This document shows, one piece after another, positions 8,376 to 16,750 of a stretch of DNA of 64,000 nucleotides. Positions within the stretch are counted from its first letter, which is position 1. Each line of letters starts with the position of its first letter. A program made the translations under genes and the position numbers. This stretch comes from an alpha proteobacterium U9-1i (lineage in GTDB: Bacteria > Pseudomonadota > Alphaproteobacteria > Caulobacterales > Aquidulcibacteraceae): NCBI GenBank assembly GCA_000974665.1, contig BBSY01000004.1, positions 1-64,000 of the forward strand, given 5' to 3'. The notes under the pieces were generated by a model that was given only the letters and a program-made list of their open reading frames with translations, was not told where the DNA came from and ran no database searches.

Positions 8376-10033
8376 CGCGTCGCCGAGCGGGTCGGCGGCA
8401 GATCGGCCAAGCCGTCCTCAAGCTTTGCACTGATCGTGGCCCGATCGGCATCTGTCGCTTCGAGTGTCAGCGCACGCTGCCACTGGAAGCGCGCTTCGAT
8501 GCGGCGGCCCGCGCGCCAATACGCGTCGCCCAGATGGTCGACGATGATGGCGTTTGCCGGCTCAAGCTCAACGGCGCGTTCTAGGTGCGCCACCGCTTGC
8601 TCAAAATCGCCCAAGCGGAAGTGCGCCCAGCCCAGCGAATCCACGATCACGCCCGTGTTCGGCCGCTGCGCCACCGCGCTTTCGATCAGCGAAAGCGCTT
8701 CCTGCATGCGCTCCCCGCGCTCAATCAAAGTGTATCCGAGATAGTTCGCGACTTCGGGCTGGCCCGGCGACACTTCAAGCGCACGCCGCAGATCGGCCTC
8801 CGCCTCCGGCCAACGCGACAAGCGATCGCGCGCCGCCCCGCGTGCAAAATAGAGCCGCCAATCGCGCGCATTCTCGGCGATCAACGCGGTGTACATGCTC
8901 TCCGCTTCGCCCCAACGCTCCAGGTTGCGATACATATCGGCCATGGCGCGGCGGCCACGCGGGCTGGTCTCCTCGCCGACACGCGCCAACGCTTCCTCGC
9001 GCCGGCCATTGCGGAACAGGACCCACGCGTCGAGTACGCGCGCGTTTGTAGCGTAGACTGAGCTGGGCGACACCTCCGCCAAGACGCGGCGCGCGGCTTC
9101 GACGTGGCCAAGCTTCGACTGCGCATCCGCGAACGCGAGGCGCGCGGTATCCGCGCCCGGATCCAAAGCCAGCGAAAGCGACAGCGTGATGAGGCCGTTG
9201 GTGGTGTCATTCTCTTGGATGAAAATCCCGGCGAGGCCCTCCAGCCCAAGCGAAGCGCCCTCCGCTGGAGTGAGCGGCGCCTCGGCAATCGGCGCGCCGC
9301 CCTCCAGGCGCGTGAACGCACGCGCCAAAGCAGGGTTGGCGATGCGATTTTCAGTGGCGCGCAAAATGTTCGCGGCGTCTTGGCGCCGGCCCATGCGCGC
9401 TAACAGATCGGCGTGGCGCGCCACCGCCGACGGCAACCACAATTGCGAGCGATCGCCCAAATCGTATGCTGCGAGCGCCTCATCCTGGCGGCCCGAGAAA
9501 TCGAGCGCCATAGCCTGTTGATACGCAAACAAGCCGCCATACGGACGCACGCTGGCGAGCGGCGCGAGGTCGATCAGCACATCATCAACGCGCCCCTCGC
9601 CGGTGCGCACCCACGCCAACATCATGCCGGCGGCAAGCTCGCTGGCGGCGCTGCCCTCAACGCCATCGATTTCCGATGCGGCGCGCTGAAGTTCGCTGCG
9701 CGTGAGCGCATCCGCCGCGCGCAACAGATGCGCTGACGCCGAAACCCCTTCGCCACGCGCACGGCGGGCAATTTCGCGCGCGCGCTCACGATCGCCCGTG
9801 GCCAGCGCCGCCGCGAGCGCGCCCTCGACCAGCGTCACATCGGCGGGATCGCGGCTGAGCGCGCTGAAATAGCGATCCGAGGCCGCTTGGTGATCGTCGC
9901 GACGATTGGCGACGTGGCCAACAAGGAAGTTCGCGTAGGAATCGCTGGCCCGCGTTTCCGCGCGCGTCGGCGCGGTTTGGCACGCCGCCAAGCAGGCTAG
10001 CGCCGCGAGCGCAGCAATGCGGATCAAAATCAC
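8372..10033 (-). CDS. TPR-repeat lipoprotein
   Basis: This 553-residue protein begins with a lipoprotein signal peptide (lipobox CLAAC at about residue 19), so it is predicted to be periplasmic and membrane-anchored. Tetratricopeptide repeats follow throughout. The C-terminal third holds VDSLGWAHFRLGDFEQA and VDHLGDAYWRAGRRIEARFQW, two TPRs shared almost residue for residue with the next gene upstream. It starts at a GTG whose bases overlap the upstream stop (GTGA). Tandem duplication is likely. TPRs mediate protein contacts; no partner can be named from the sequence. Confidence 0.85.
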   Translation of the reverse strand: MILIRIAALAALACLAACQTAPTRAETRASDSYANFLVGHVANRRDDHQAASDRYFSALSRDPADVTLVEGALAAALATGDRERAREIARRARGEGVSASAHLLRAADALTRSELQRAASEIDGVEGSAASELAAGMMLAWVRTGEGRVDDVLIDLAPLASVRPYGGLFAYQQAMALDFSGRQDEALAAYDLGDRSQLWLPSAVARHADLLARMGRRQDAANILRATENRIANPALARAFTRLEGGAPIAEAPLTPAEGASLGLEGLAGIFIQENDTTNGLITLSLSLALDPGADTARLAFADAQSKLGHVEAARRVLAEVSPSSVYATNARVLDAWVLFRNGRREEALARVGEETSPRGRRAMADMYRNLERWGEAESMYTALIAENARDWRLYFARGAARDRLSRWPEAEADLRRALEVSPGQPEVANYLGYTLIERGERMQEALSLIESAVAQRPNTGVIVDSLGWAHFRLGDFEQAVAHLERAVELEPANAIIVDHLGDAYWRAGRRIEARFQWQRALTLEATDADRATISAKLEDGLADLPPTRSATR

Positions 10034-11952
10034 GTTTCTTCCCGTTGCCCCGGACGATCTGGCAATTCAACCTGCGGAAGCTCGCGCCGGCGCGGCGCGC
10101 TGGTCGTCAAGCCGCGCGACACCTTTTGCTCCAACGCGCGGCGGCGGATGGCGTCAGGCCGCGCTTCGAGCGCTTCACGCCATTTCGCGCGCGCATCGTC
10201 GCGCCGATCCAAGCGCCAATACACATCGCCGAGATGGTCGAGAATTTCCGAGTTCGGCTCGTCTTGCGTCAATTCGTTGGCGCGCTCGATCAAGGTCCGC
10301 GCCTCATCGAAGCGACCGTAGAGATAATAGGCCCAGCCCAAACTATCGACGACTGAATAATCCGTCTGCCCATAGTTGAATCCGCGCCAGAGCAAGCGAT
10401 AGCCCTCTTCCAAGCCCTCCGGGCGCTGGATCAGCGCATAGCCAAGCGCATTGAGCCGCAGCACTGAATCCGGCTGCTCGGCGAATAAGCTCCGCGCCAT
10501 TTGGATGCCATCGCGCCAGCCCTGGGGATCGTCCATGAGGATCGAAACGTAGAGCAGCCGCGTGTCGACGCTTTGATCGATCTCATAGGCCTGGCGCATA
10601 TCGGCGGTCGCGCGTGAGAGATCGCCGGAGAAGCGGTGTGCGTAAGCGCGGAAACCGAGGATGTCGGCGCGATCCTTCTCCGCCTGCACCATCGCCAGCG
10701 CACGCCCGTAGGTGTCGATCGATTGGCGCGAGCGTCCGGCGATGCGGTAGATGTCCGCCGCCGAGGCAAGCACCGTCCAGCGATCGCCACCGGTGCTGAT
10801 CGCACGTTCCGCGGCCGCCACTGCCGCGTCATCGTTACGGCGCTCCAATTGAATGTTGGCGCGGGTGATTTCAGCGTCCGGTGCGAACGGGCTTTGCGCC
10901 GTCACGCCGTCGATGATGCGTTGCGCGCCGTCGGTTCCGCCGGCGTCCAGCAATTGGCCGGCCGCGTACAAGCGCCAATCATCAGCATCGCCCGCCAGCA
11001 ACACGCCAAGCTGCAAGAACAGCGCCCCGGACGTGGAAGCCAGCCCTTCCGGCGCGGTGCCCTGCGCCATGATGGACGTGAGGCTTTCCGCTTGCGTCAA
11101 GAATTCCGACAGAAACAACATCCACCGGCCCGTCGCCGAGAGCGGCGTGAGCGCTGCTTCCTGCGGGCCTTCGCCGCGGCCGAGGCGGGCGAGGTTGCGT
11201 TCCACGTCCGCCGAGCGCGGCGCAAATTCAGCGACGATATTGTAGAGCCGGCGCGCCTCGTCGGTATGGCCGAGGCGATGCTGCACCAACGCGGCGCGAT
11301 ACATCGCGTGCGTGATGCGCGCGGCGTTCAGGGCCCGCTCGAACTCTTCCATGTTGGTGGGTTCGGATTCCGGCGGCGGGCGCAGGTCGAGCCGATCTTC
11401 CATCAGCGCGTAAATCGCCGCCGCTTCATTCAGCCGCCCGGCGCCTTCGAACACCAGCGCGCGCGCTACGTCCGGCAATGGCGCCGGCATTTCGGAGAGC
11501 CCACTGTCGACGCGCGCCACGCCCGCATCAACGCGGCCTTCCGCGGCGAGCAAGAACGGCTCCAGCAAATTCGCGAGCCCGCCCTCCATGCCGCCAGGGG
11601 TTGCGGCGAGCACAGCCCGTGCTTCCGTATTGCGCCCCGACGCGAGATCGTCCGTGAAGCGCACGATCGGCCAAATCGATTCCGATGCGCCACGCGCACC
11701 GGCAGTGCGTGCTTCGCGCGCGAGATAATCGAGGTCCGCCGCCAGCAGCGCGTCGTCTGGGGAATCGTACGTGCGATCCGCCGCGGCATCGGGCGGCGCG
11801 GTCGCGCGCAGCACCGCTGACGGCTCGTACGTGCTTGCACTTGGGGCCGCCGCTTCCGCCGCGGGCGCTTGCGCTGGCGTCGCCGCGCTGGCCGCTCCCG
11901 CCAACACCGCCAGGCTTGCCGCCCACAGCGCGGTACCGATCGCAGCTCGCAT
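10030..11952 (-). CDS. Secreted TPR-repeat protein, paralogue of its downstream neighbour
   Basis: The product has 640 residues from the ATG at 11950-11952, chosen because it opens a clear signal peptide (MRAAIGTALWAASLAVLAG, then AASAATPAQA). A low-complexity Ala/Pro segment follows, then TPR-like helices to the end. The C-terminal VVDSLGWAYYLYGRFDEA and LDHLGDVYWRLDRRDDAR match the same region of the lipoprotein at 8372-10033. It overlaps that gene by four bases. Upstream, within 40 bp, is a perfect hairpin (11973-11989) after the ETF-QO stop. Function is unknown beyond a periplasmic scaffold or assembly role suggested by TPRs. Confidence 0.82.
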   Translation of the reverse strand: MRAAIGTALWAASLAVLAGAASAATPAQAPAAEAAAPSASTYEPSAVLRATAPPDAAADRTYDSPDDALLAADLDYLAREARTAGARGASESIWPIVRFTDDLASGRNTEARAVLAATPGGMEGGLANLLEPFLLAAEGRVDAGVARVDSGLSEMPAPLPDVARALVFEGAGRLNEAAAIYALMEDRLDLRPPPESEPTNMEEFERALNAARITHAMYRAALVQHRLGHTDEARRLYNIVAEFAPRSADVERNLARLGRGEGPQEAALTPLSATGRWMLFLSEFLTQAESLTSIMAQGTAPEGLASTSGALFLQLGVLLAGDADDWRLYAAGQLLDAGGTDGAQRIIDGVTAQSPFAPDAEITRANIQLERRNDDAAVAAAERAISTGGDRWTVLASAADIYRIAGRSRQSIDTYGRALAMVQAEKDRADILGFRAYAHRFSGDLSRATADMRQAYEIDQSVDTRLLYVSILMDDPQGWRDGIQMARSLFAEQPDSVLRLNALGYALIQRPEGLEEGYRLLWRGFNYGQTDYSVVDSLGWAYYLYGRFDEARTLIERANELTQDEPNSEILDHLGDVYWRLDRRDDARAKWREALEARPDAIRRRALEQKVSRGLTTSAPRRRELPQVELPDRPGQREET

Positions 11953-11972
11953 ATTTACTACCTTTCCCGCTC

Positions 11973-11989
11973 CCGGCCATTTTGGCCGG
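11973..11989. terminator. Hairpin CCGGCCAAAATGGCCGG between ETF-QO and the TPR gene
   Basis: A 6-bp perfect GC stem with an AT loop lies 7 bp past the ETF-QO stop and 20 bp before the TPR start. No T-run follows on the minus strand, so it may be a weak terminator or a 5'-leader structure. An almost identical 17-mer sits before the flagellin gene (36599-36615). Confidence 0.45.
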
Positions 11990-11995
11990 CGCAAT

Positions 11996-13666
11996 TCAGA
12001 GGTTGGCGTAGTTCGGCCCGCCGCCGCCTTCGGGCGTCGTCCAGTCTATGTTCTGACTAGGATCCTTGATGTCGCAAGTCTTACAGTGAACACAGTTCTG
12101 TGCGTTGATTTGAAACCGGGGATTAGCGCCTGCCTCGTCGTACAGCACTTCATACACGCCAGCTGGGCAATATCGTGTCGCGGGCTCGGCGTATTCAGGA
12201 AGATTCACACGAATGGGAATGGACGGGTCGCGCAATTTGAGGTGCGCGGGCTGGTCTTCCTCGTGGTTGGTGTTCGACAAATAGACCGAACTCAATTTGT
12301 CGAACGTCAGCACGCCGTCCGGTCTCGGATACGTGATCGGCTTGTGCTTCTTGGCTTTCTCGGTGGAGGCCGCGTCGGATTTCCCGTGCTTCAAAGTGCC
12401 GAAGCCTGAGAAGAACGAGAAGCCGCCCAGCAAAGTCGTCGACCACATCTCGAACATGCCGAGCATGCCGCCGAGGAACGTGCCATTGCGAGAAAGCAGC
12501 GGCTTGGCGTTGCGGACTTTGTGCAAATCCTTCCGCACATCGCTTTCGCGATAGGCTTCGCTGTAGGCCTCAAGCACATCGCGCTGACGGCCCGCGGCGA
12601 TCGCCTCGGCAGCAGCTTCGGCCGCCATCATGCCGGTCTTCATCGCATTGTGACTGCCCTTGATGCGCGGCACATTCACGAACCCCGCCGAACACCCGAT
12701 CAGAGCGCCGCCGGGAAACACCAATTTCGGCACGGATTGAAATCCGCCTTCCGTGATCGCGCGCGCGCCGTAGGCGACACGCTTGCCGCCTTCGAGATGT
12801 TGCGAAATTTCGGGGTGCAGCTTGTGCTGCTGGAAGGTGTCGAACGGCGAGAGATACGGGTTCTTGTAATTGAGGTGAACCACGTAGCCGACGGAGACGA
12901 AGCGCTCGCCCCAATGGTACATGAACGAACCGCCGCCCGTCTTATCATCGAGCGGCCAGCCGACCGTGTGCAACACCAGACCGGGCTTGTGTTTGTCAGC
13001 CGGAACTTCCCAAAGCTCCTTTATGCCAATGCCAAACTTCTGCGGCTCACAATCAGCGTCGAGTTCGTAACGTGCGAACAGCTTCTTCGCGATCGAACCG
13101 CGCACGCCTTCCGCGATGAACACGTACTTGCCGTGCAATTCCATGCCTGGCTGAAAATCGCCCTTCGGCACGCCTTCTTTGGAAACGCCGAACACGCCGG
13201 CGACAACGCCTTTCAGCGCACCGCTGTCATCGAACACCGGTTCGGACGCCGCCATGCCCGGATAAATCTCAACGCCCAAAGCCTCGGCTTGGCCGCCGAG
13301 CCATTTCGTGAGGTTCGAGAGCGACGCGATATAATTGCCGTGATTGTTCATCAGCGGCGGCATCAGGAAGATCGGCAACGTCGCCGAGCCCGCCGGCCCG
13401 AGCATGACGAACAAATCCTCCGTCACCGGCGTGTCGAGTGGCGCGCCTTGCGCCTTCCAATTGGGGATCAGTTCGTCGAGGCCGCTTGGATCGATTACTG
13501 CGCCAGAGAGAATATGCGCGCCAACTTCCGCGCCCTTCTCCAGCACCGCCACCGTCAAGTCCGGCGCGATCTGCTTCAACCGGATTGCCGCGGAGAGCCC
13601 CGCCGGCCCCGCGCCGACGATCACCACGTCGTACTCCATCGCCTCGCGCACGATCTCTTCGGCCAT
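11996..13666 (-). CDS. Electron transfer flavoprotein-ubiquinone oxidoreductase
   Basis: ETF-QO passes electrons from fatty-acid and amino-acid dehydrogenases, through ETF, to membrane ubiquinone. The FAD-binding motif VVIVGAGPAGLSAA lies near residue 13-27. The [4Fe-4S] cysteines are RYCPAGVYEV and NCVHCKTCDIKDP in the last 60 residues. The ubiquinone-region sequence GVRGSIAKKLF is near residue 200. Length (556) is normal. I chose MAEEIVREAMEYDVVIVG as the start, with GAGG just upstream; an ATG three codons earlier and one nine codons later are possible. It stands upstream of the two TPR genes. Confidence 0.95.
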   Translation of the reverse strand: MAEEIVREAMEYDVVIVGAGPAGLSAAIRLKQIAPDLTVAVLEKGAEVGAHILSGAVIDPSGLDELIPNWKAQGAPLDTPVTEDLFVMLGPAGSATLPIFLMPPLMNNHGNYIASLSNLTKWLGGQAEALGVEIYPGMAASEPVFDDSGALKGVVAGVFGVSKEGVPKGDFQPGMELHGKYVFIAEGVRGSIAKKLFARYELDADCEPQKFGIGIKELWEVPADKHKPGLVLHTVGWPLDDKTGGGSFMYHWGERFVSVGYVVHLNYKNPYLSPFDTFQQHKLHPEISQHLEGGKRVAYGARAITEGGFQSVPKLVFPGGALIGCSAGFVNVPRIKGSHNAMKTGMMAAEAAAEAIAAGRQRDVLEAYSEAYRESDVRKDLHKVRNAKPLLSRNGTFLGGMLGMFEMWSTTLLGGFSFFSGFGTLKHGKSDAASTEKAKKHKPITYPRPDGVLTFDKLSSVYLSNTNHEEDQPAHLKLRDPSIPIRVNLPEYAEPATRYCPAGVYEVLYDEAGANPRFQINAQNCVHCKTCDIKDPSQNIDWTTPEGGGGPNYANL

Positions 13667-13767
13667 CGTCCTCATCCGCCGGCGCAATTGCGCCTTGATC
13701 CTCGTTGTTTATCAAAGCTCGCAAAGCCACGTGCAAGCGTCGGCGAAACCGTTCAGCATTCGAATCG

Positions 13768-14613
13768 ATGAGCCAGACCGCCGCACAAGACGAACGCGCC
13801 GCCGCGAAGGCGCTGCTGGCGTTCTGGCGCGCCGCAGGCGTCGATATGGACGAGGCGGAGTCGGTGTTCGGCCTCCCCACGCCGGCGCCCCAGCGTGAGG
13901 CGCCGCGAGAGGCCCAGCGCGAACCTCTCCCCCGGACCGCCAAAACCCGCCCAGCGGCGCGCAGCGCCGACAAATCCAGCCCCATCTCCGACGCCCGGGC
14001 GCTGGCGCAGGCCGCCACCACCGTTCAGGAATTGAAGGCGGCGGTGGAGTCCTATTCCGGCTGCGCCCTCAAGGCGACGGCGCGGACTACCGTATTCTCT
14101 GACGGATTGGACGAGGCCGAAGTGCTCGTCATCGGCGAGGCCCCCGGCAAAGAGGAAGACGAGCAAGGCAAGCCCTTCGTTGGCCGCTCTGGAAAGCTCC
14201 TAGACCGAATGCTCGGAACAATCGGACTGTCGCGTCAGTCTAATATAATGATTTCAAACACTATTTATTGGCGCCCACCAGGAAATCGCGACCCAACCCA
14301 AGGGGAGACCGCCTCTTGTATGCCGTTCGTGGAGCGGCTCATTGAGCTCAAAAAGCCCAAGCTTTTGCTGCTGGTTGGCAAGGTGGCCGCCCAAACCGTG
14401 CTGAAGCGCGAGGACGCCATCAGCCGCATGCGCGGTCGCCGCCTCAGCTATCAGCGCGACGGTTTGGCCGCCCCCGTCAACGCGATGGTGATGCTTCATC
14501 CGGCATACCTCTTGCGCCGGCCGCAGGAAAAAAAGCTGGCGTGGGCGGACCTGATGCTGCTTGAAACCTGGCTCGGGGAGCTGGGGGCGCCGCGGGATAC
14601 GCCACCATTTTGA
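13768..14613 (+). CDS. Uracil-DNA glycosylase, family 4-like
   Basis: This 281-residue DNA-repair enzyme removes uracil from DNA. The N-terminal 100 residues are Ala/Pro-rich and variable; the catalytic domain follows. The water-activating motif is VIGEAPGKEEDEQGKPFVGR near residue 120, then NTIYWRPPGNRDPT near 170, and the minor-groove motif HPAYLLRRPQEKK near 250. Of the four cluster cysteines of classic family 4 enzymes I see only two likely candidates (SGCALKA and ASCMPF); the NVxxC position is Trp. An iron-sulfur cluster is therefore uncertain. The ATG at 13768 was preferred over an upstream in-frame start. The gene is divergent from ETF-QO. Confidence 0.85.
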   Translation: MSQTAAQDERAAAKALLAFWRAAGVDMDEAESVFGLPTPAPQREAPREAQREPLPRTAKTRPAARSADKSSPISDARALAQAATTVQELKAAVESYSGCALKATARTTVFSDGLDEAEVLVIGEAPGKEEDEQGKPFVGRSGKLLDRMLGTIGLSRQSNIMISNTIYWRPPGNRDPTQGETASCMPFVERLIELKKPKLLLLVGKVAAQTVLKREDAISRMRGRRLSYQRDGLAAPVNAMVMLHPAYLLRRPQEKKLAWADLMLLETWLGELGAPRDTPPF

Positions 14614-14621
14614 GAGCTCCG

Positions 14622-16226
14622 ATGACGCTACGCCGCCTCGCTCTTTCCGCTTTCGCCGCCGCCAGCGCCTTGTTCGGCATAGCTGGCGCCGCTCAGGCCC
14701 AACCCGCCATTGTGGCTCTGTCTCCGGAAGACGAAGCCGCTTATCGCGCCGCCTTCAACGCCATCGAGGCCGGCAACTGGCGTGGGGTCGGTACAGCTCT
14801 GGGCCGGGTCGAGGACGATGTGCTTGTAGGCGCCGTGCGCGGCCGCCTGTTGCTCGCGCGATCCTATCGGCCGGACTGGGCCGAATACACGGGCTGGCTC
14901 AACCGCTACGGCGAGTACGGCATGGCAGACGCCGTCTATGATCGCGCCATGGCCTCGCGCCGTCGCCGCTCGCGCGCGCAAGCGCCCGAACCGCAACGCG
15001 GCGGCTCGCGGCAATTGCCCGGCACGCCGCCGGCAGTGATTGGCGACACGGTGCAAGCGCGCTCGCAAGTTTCGCGCGTCGCCGACCTGATCGGGCTCGG
15101 CGATCTGGAAGCCGCAACATCGCTCGCGCTCGCCGGCGCCGACGGCCCCCGCGCTGGCCAAGCCAATTGGCAATTGGGGCTCATCGCCTATCGCCAGCAC
15201 GATTACGCTGAATCCGTGCGCCGTTTCGAAATGTCGGCGGCGTGGCCCCATCACGGCGGCTGGGCGTTCGCCGGCGTCCATTATTGGGCCGCGCGTGCGC
15301 GTCTCGCTGCTGGCGACACACGCGGCGTTGCCCAACACCTTGAAGCCGCCGCGCAGCGGCCGTGGACATTCTACGGTCAACTCGCGGAGGCCCATCTTGG
15401 CCGCGAAAGTCCGCTCAGTTTCGAAGCGCCGCAAGTTGAAGCAGACACGCTGGCGCAATTCGTCGAACGCCACAGCGGCGCACGCCGCGCGGCGGCTCTG
15501 GCGCAGCTTGGCCGCCTTTCCGAAGTCGAAAGCGAACTGCGCCGCTTGCACGCCGACCTCTCACGCGACGACGACCGCAATCTGCTCGCGCTAGCGATCG
15601 CGCTCGAAGCGCCCGCGGCGCAACTGCGCGTCGCTGAATATGGCGGGCCTGATGTTGCCGCCGGCTTCTGCCCCGCCACGAGCTTCATGCCGGAGAACGG
15701 GTTCAATCTCGATCGCGCGCTCATCTACGCCATCGTGCGCCAAGAAAGCTATTTCAACCCGCGCGCCGTCAGCGTCTCAAACGCGCGCGGTCTGATGCAA
15801 CTCCTGCCGTCCACTGCGCGCGACATGGATCGTTCGATCAATTATCGCCGCAACCCCGCGCCTTTGTTCGAGCCCGGTCGCAACATGCGCTTGGGTCAGG
15901 ACTACATCCGCTGGCTGATGACCGAATTCCACAATGACGGCGATCTCGGCCGCGTCTTCGCTGCCTATAATGGCGGTCCGGGCTGGCTCTCACGCTGGCT
16001 CGCGACGCAACCGGCGGACATCGATCCGCTGTTGCTCCTTGAGATCATGCCGCGCGCCGAAAGCCGCGACTACGCCGAGCGCTCGCTCTCGCACATGTCG
16101 CTCTGCCGCAAGCGCTTTGGCCAACCGACGCCGGAAATGGATCTGCTCGCCGGCGGCGGCGCCGCGATCTACACGCCGCTCGACAGCCGCGTCGCTGATG
16201 CAGGCTCTACGACCGGCCAGCCCTAA
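14622..16226 (+). CDS. Soluble lytic murein transglycosylase (Slt family)
   Basis: A periplasmic peptidoglycan-cleaving enzyme of 534 residues. The signal peptide MTLRRLALSAFAAASALFG ends near AQAQP. A superhelical alpha region fills residues 40-330, and the SLT catalytic domain follows. Its catalytic Glu is in IYAIVRQESYFNPRA, with SNARGLMQLLPSTA near residue 395 and VFAAYNGGPGW near 450. It starts nine bases after the stop of the UDG gene and probably shares its transcript. Such enzymes act in wall turnover or in opening the wall for envelope machines; flagellar genes are nearby, but no specific link is shown. Confidence 0.93.
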   Translation: MTLRRLALSAFAAASALFGIAGAAQAQPAIVALSPEDEAAYRAAFNAIEAGNWRGVGTALGRVEDDVLVGAVRGRLLLARSYRPDWAEYTGWLNRYGEYGMADAVYDRAMASRRRRSRAQAPEPQRGGSRQLPGTPPAVIGDTVQARSQVSRVADLIGLGDLEAATSLALAGADGPRAGQANWQLGLIAYRQHDYAESVRRFEMSAAWPHHGGWAFAGVHYWAARARLAAGDTRGVAQHLEAAAQRPWTFYGQLAEAHLGRESPLSFEAPQVEADTLAQFVERHSGARRAAALAQLGRLSEVESELRRLHADLSRDDDRNLLALAIALEAPAAQLRVAEYGGPDVAAGFCPATSFMPENGFNLDRALIYAIVRQESYFNPRAVSVSNARGLMQLLPSTARDMDRSINYRRNPAPLFEPGRNMRLGQDYIRWLMTEFHNDGDLGRVFAAYNGGPGWLSRWLATQPADIDPLLLLEIMPRAESRDYAERSLSHMSLCRKRFGQPTPEMDLLAGGGAAIYTPLDSRVADAGSTTGQP

Positions 16227-16230
16227 CCCT

Positions 16231-16719
16231 TTAAAGGTAGGTCATGCGCCCGCCGATGCGCTGCATCAAACCTGCTTCGCCGCGCTCTCCATCGCGTACC
16301 CCGCCAAGGGCATCGTAGAAGCGCCGCCCAATCAGCACGCCGCGTGCGGTGCGCGAACGTAGGAACGGCGCCAGCGGCCGCGACGCAAACGACGCAGCCC
16401 GATCGCGCTTGTGATTTGCGCGCGCGTAGGTCACGGCCTTCTCTTCCCAACCTGGCGCCAATCGCGTTTCCGGCCGCATCAGCAACAGCCAGCGCCCGCG
16501 CGCCGCCGCCGCGCCCGCGATCCATTGCGATGCACCGGACTCCGCGCGCACGATCTCGCAACCGGAATCCTCAGCCAACACCAGTGTCGCGTCTGTCGAG
16601 CCCGCGTCAGCGACGATGACTTCCTTCACGAACGCGCTCATCGCCGCCGGCGCCAACGCCGCAAATGCGCGCGACAAATGCGCCGCAGAGTTCAATGTCG
16701 GGATGATGACGGAGATCAC
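16231..16719 (-). CDS. Small family-2 glycosyltransferase
   Basis: A GT2-type Rossmann domain of about 162 residues. It opens ISVIIPTLNSAAHLSRAFAA, continues EVIVADAGSTDATL (the DxGSxD nucleotide-sugar loop) and WLLLMRPETRLAPGWE, and ends RTARGVLIGRRFYDALGG. It is shorter than common GT2 enzymes and looks like the TIGR04283-type group. I propose the GTG at 16717-16719 as the start; the frame is open further upstream but would then overlap the stop of the next gene by about 50 bp and add Arg-rich, unconserved residues. The 3' end converges with the lytic transglycosylase gene, 4 bp apart. Acceptor and donor are unknown. Confidence 0.72.
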   Translation of the reverse strand: MISVIIPTLNSAAHLSRAFAALAPAAMSAFVKEVIVADAGSTDATLVLAEDSGCEIVRAESGASQWIAGAAAARGRWLLLMRPETRLAPGWEEKAVTYARANHKRDRAASFASRPLAPFLRSRTARGVLIGRRFYDALGGVRDGERGEAGLMQRIGGRMTYL

Positions 16720-16750
16720 TGCATTGCTTGTAGCAAACGCGCGCGCCGCG

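Noticed and set aside
14610-14624. TTG at 14610 as the start of the lytic transglycosylase
   Set aside because: It overlaps the UDG stop and adds four residues before a normal signal peptide that begins at the ATG at 14622.
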